A DNA stretch of 64,000 bases from Diphasiastrum complanatum (Eukaryota > Streptophyta > Lycopodiopsida > Lycopodiales > Lycopodiaceae): the NCBI GenBank assembly GCA_029204225.1, contig CM055104.1:48952933-49016932 (forward strand). The letters run 5' to 3'. Numbering within the stretch: position 1 is the stretch's first letter; each line of letters opens with the position of its first letter. Below the pieces are notes generated by a model, which searched no databases, had not been told where the DNA came from, and saw only the letters and a list, made by a program, of their open reading frames with translations. Of the stretch, positions 60,758-64,000 are shown one piece after another. The position numbers were made by a program, and so were the translations under genes.

Positions 60758-61396
60758 TATGAATTTGCATCAATCAGAAGGTGGAGCTACTTCTTGTATT
60801 TTCTCAGTTTTTGTGGATTTCTCCTTGCATGTTACTTCCAGGTGGTGGAATTGATCTCCAAGTAGGTGGCTTCTCTACATTTGGTGTACTTTCAGCCTAA
60901 AGATCATAACTATGGGATTTCTCCATAGTTTTTGTTGGAAATCAAAGGATTTTTGACGATTTTAGTGGATTTTTCACTAGAATTGAAGGTTTTTGCTTGA
61001 AATTGATCATAGGTACTGCTGTAGAATGTTTTCCAGATGTTTTACAGTCATTATTGATTGGATCTAATTATTGCATGATGTTGGAATAGTCAAAAGGTGG
61101 ACTAGATAGTGATTTGGACCAAAAATTGGGGTTTTTGGACCATAAATGGGCTATAGAAATCGTGTTTGACTAGAATCAGAGCTTTTGGTGCTTGCATGCA
61201 ATGGATTTACAGGGATTTGGATCTGATTGCACAAATTTGTGGATTTTTCCCACAAATTTTGGTCAAAATTGGTCAAAAACCAAGGTTTTTTTTAAAATGT
61301 TTTTTGGACTAATTTTGGGGTAGATCTCAAAATTCTCAGACAAGACTTGGTGTGAACGTTTTTAGAGATGTAATGAAGCTATCTCTGAGCTGTCAT
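60758..61396 (+). other. Untranslated leader of the plus-strand element, cut by the next LTR
   Basis: No gag frame appears. The sequence stops at 61397, where the LTR of the opposite-strand family B element begins, suggesting that element inserted into or replaced this one. Confidence 0.4.
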
Positions 61397-62092
61397 TGTA
61401 AAAATTACAGCAAATAAGGATCCTAAAACACTTGAAATGATGAGGGAAACAATAGATTATGATTTCATAAGATTAGCACAAGTGAACCATCAAAATCCAT
61501 CAAAAATCTATGCTTGAACCTCACTAAATGGCCTAAATCCTTGAAGAAGGCTTCACACGTGTGAAAGTACGGCCTCCCACAGTCTGAGTACTGTACACCA
61601 GACCTACATTCAATCCTATAATCATTAGTAATCACAAGTGTTCAAACAATCATGAACATAGAGAGCAATTGCACCATTATGAGAGAAAAATCATGAAATT
61701 GCTTGATTGATTTTGGTGAGATATCATCACCTATATATACATGATCCATCATGGTTTTGGGCAGGTATGAGTAGCCCTAAACCTATCCCTAATGCTAATT
61801 TTGGTGGATCTTTCATCACTACCAAGTTAAGGTTGGAATCTTGGAGATCCCTCAACAATGCAAAAATTACCAAAAATAGCTCCTATTTTTTCTCCCTTGT
61901 ATCTAAGCATAATTTGGACTCATTCCAAAGGTTCTAACACTTAGGTCTACTTGAGAACATCTTTATGAATGGAATCCTATGCTATTTGGCATGTGTGACA
62001 CAAGCCACATCATGACCATCTAACTATTTACAAGTCATATGACCAAAACTAGTCAAGCTAGAATTGTGAATTTTTAACACTCCTCCTCACTA
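61397..62092 (-). repeat. Family B 3' LTR (683 bp) and polypurine tract
   Basis: Plus orientation TGTAAAAATTACAGC .. TTTTTAACA. It aligns at its left end with the LTR at 9060 and shares an ACACGTGTG..GTACGGCCT region. Outside it, CTCCTCCTCAC at 62081-62091 is the complement of the polypurine tract. The matching 5' LTR lies beyond the window. Confidence 0.75.
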
Positions 62093-62162
62093 TCTAGCTT
62101 GGTTCAATCATTGCTTTACTAATCACTCCAAGTGATAATCCGAACTTCATAAAAGGTGTCTT

Positions 62163-63612
62163 TTAAAGTGGTTTAGTAAGTAGATCAGCTACACATTCAT
62201 TGCTTGGAACAAAAGCAATCTCCTTGGCTTGCACCATTTCTCTCACAAAGTGATGGCATATCTCAATGTGCTTAGATCTTGCATGGAATATTGGGTTAGA
62301 TGCAAGGTGTTGGGCTGATATATTGTCATTGTAGATGATTGGTGCCTCTTCTGAATCCATGATCTTTAGCTCCACCAATAATCTCTTGATCTAAAGTACC
62401 TCCTTTGTAGTGGTTGTCAGAGCTTTGTACTCGGCCTCGGTTGAAGATAGAGATATAGTTTCTTGATTTTTTGAAAGCCATGAAACCACACCTTCTCCTA
62501 TGAAAGTTGAATAGGCACTTGTTGATTTCCTATCCCTCTTGTCCCCTGCAAAATCTGAATCACTAAATGCATGAAGGTTAATCACATCTCCTCTATATAG
62601 AATCCCAAAATCCAATGTACCCGAGATGTATCTTAGAATCCTCTTAGCCTTTTTCCAATGGATATTCAATGGCTTTTGCATGGATTGGCTCAACCTACAT
62701 ACACTAAAGCTAAGATTTGGTCTAGTTATAGTGATCCACATTAAGGAACCTATAAGTTGCCTAAACAAAGTGATGTCCATGAAGGATCTTTCATCATCTT
62801 CATTTGGCACTTTTACATCTTGCTCCATTGGTGTGTCAACACTTTTGCATACTTCCATCTTAAACTTCTTCAAAAGACTTTGAGCATAGTTTACTTGACT
62901 TACAAAGATAAAATCAGACCCTCTAAGTACTTCTATGCCTAAGATGAAGTGAAGACACCCTAGATCTACCATCTTGAACTCCAAGGATAGATCTATCTTG
63001 ATTTTTTCAATACCATCAATACTATTTCCACTAATGATGATGTCATCTACATAAATGAGTAAAAGTACAATACCAACATCATCAAACTTAATGTAAAGAG
63101 TGGGATCATATTCACTTTGAACAAAAGAAAGTGAAATAAGATAGCAATGTAGTCTTGAATTCCAAGATCTCGAGGCTTGCTTCAAGCCATAGATGCTTCT
63201 TTGGAGATGGCATACTTTGTTCTCCATTCCATGCTTGATGAACCCTTTTGGCTGCTCCATATAGATATCCTCTTCCAAAAAAACATTCAAGAAAGCATTA
63301 GAGACATCCATTTGACATAGAATCCATCCAAAATGTGATGCAAGTGCAATGATTAGCCTTATTGTGACCATCTTGGCCATGGGTGCAAAAGTTTCCTCAT
63401 AGTCTATCCCTCTCTCTTGAGCATAACCTTTTGCAACTAATCTTGCTTTATGTTTGTTAACACTCCCATTTGCATTCAACTTAAGCTTGAAGACCCACTT
63501 GCATCCTATTACATTCCTTTGAGGTCTCTCAACAAGCAACCAAGTTTCATTCTCAATCAAGGCATCATACTCATCCAACATAGCTTTATACCATTCTTTG
63601 GATTCAATGCAT
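62163..63612 (-). pseudogene. Copia family B reverse transcriptase and RNase H, near-intact
   Basis: A 396-codon uninterrupted frame (63581-62391): MLDEYDALIENETWLLVERP, GCKWVFKLKLNANGSVNKHK, MDVSNAFLNVFLEEDIYMEQ, LIYVDDIIISG (YVDD), LGCLHFILGIEVL, ERSFMDITLFRQLIGSLMWI, FSDSDFAGDKRDRKSTSAYS, LSSTEAEYKALTTTTKEVL. A conserved Trp codon is then TAG (62393-62391). RNase H resumes (NDNISAQHLASNPIFHARSK, VADLLTKPL) and ends at an early TAA (62165-62163). A frameshift at about 63610 separates it from the upstream linker. These few lesions make it the youngest-looking polymerase here. Confidence 0.92.
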
Positions 63613-64000
63613 CTTCAACATTAGATGGTTCTTCAAAACTAGATAAAGCATAAGAAGTGGATGAGATACCCTCAACTTGATGTCCTTTGCCTTGATATGT
63701 GAGCCTTGATGGCTCCACTTTTGCCCTTGAAGATCTCCTTGGTGTGATAGGTGGGTTTGGTGCTTGCTCCTCCATGAGCTCCTCCTCAAAACCAAGATCT
63801 TGCTCCTCGGCCATCTTCTTCTTGATTGTTGGAGCACTTGAGCCTTCTTCAACCACCTTGGATGGAAAGCCTATCCATCCTCTCTTGCATTTGGCTTCTT
63901 CTTGATTCCTCGGCCATGAGTGTGCCTTGGAGTTCTTCAAGTATGGGTAGCTTACCCATAATTGCATATCCCTGAACCAGATTGTCAAATTCAAAGCTTA
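63557..64000 (-). pseudogene. Copia family B integrase-RT linker, runs off the window
   Basis: The frame contains NPPITPRRSSRAKVEPSRL and GISSTSYALSSFEEPSNVED, equivalent to the remnant at 9968-10510. The start and the integrase are outside the window. Confidence 0.75.

Overview
The window is a stretch of nuclear plant DNA: AT-rich, gene-poor and made mostly of decayed LTR retrotransposons. The signs of a plant are a group IId WRKY transcription factor with the lineage's standard introns, Ty1/copia elements primed by initiator tRNA-Met (TGGTATCAGAGC-type sites), and one Ty3/gypsy reverse transcriptase/RNase H fragment. One small gene in ~64 kb, many old un-deleted fragments and few complete elements would fit a large gymnosperm-like genome. 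I cannot prove the clade from sequence alone; a fern, lycophyte or large-genome angiosperm is possible.

Layout. 1-9 kb: no intact gene, but a decayed two-exon fragment that looks like a DNA-methyltransferase-type protein (5.7-6.3 kb), an inverted repeat (7.3-8.0 kb) and small duplications. 9.06-11.12 kb: a minus-strand copia derivative with two LTRs 2.6% different and no polymerase. 11.2-13.4 kb: plus-strand copia gag and RNase H remnants. 14.38-15.78 kb: the WRKY gene (minus strand, three exons, 348 aa), the only gene that looks functional. 19-28.6 kb: copia gag, integrase and RT/RNase H fragments of two families (called A and R here) and a gypsy fragment, in mixed orientation. 29.6-30.7 kb: unrecognised coding-like blocks. 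33.2-34.6 kb: a family A 5' end (LTR, primer site, gag). 34.6-41.9 kb: a tandem array followed by a large LTR element with gag-like and unknown ORFs but no recognisable polymerase. 41.9-48.4 kb: mosaic of copia families A and B with abrupt family or strand switches. 50.4-55.4 kb: minus-strand family R polyprotein fused to another gag and LTR, and carrying a perfect 322-bp palindromic insertion at 51,149-51,470. 57.7 kb: a (GA)55 microsatellite. 59-64 kb: small inverted copia fragments, a plus-strand LTR/primer site, and the 3' half of the best-preserved copia element (family B), which runs off the right edge.

The most unusual object is the palindromic insertion: two identical 150-bp arms around a 22-bp spacer, TG...CA ends, an exact 5-bp target duplication (CTGAC), and an empty homologous site in the sister copy at 27,501-27,505. 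It codes for nothing, is undecayed inside a decayed host, and does not match a common plant MITE class. Apart from WRKY, nothing here appears to work together as a pathway; the remaining biology is insertion, recombination and mutational decay of retroelements.
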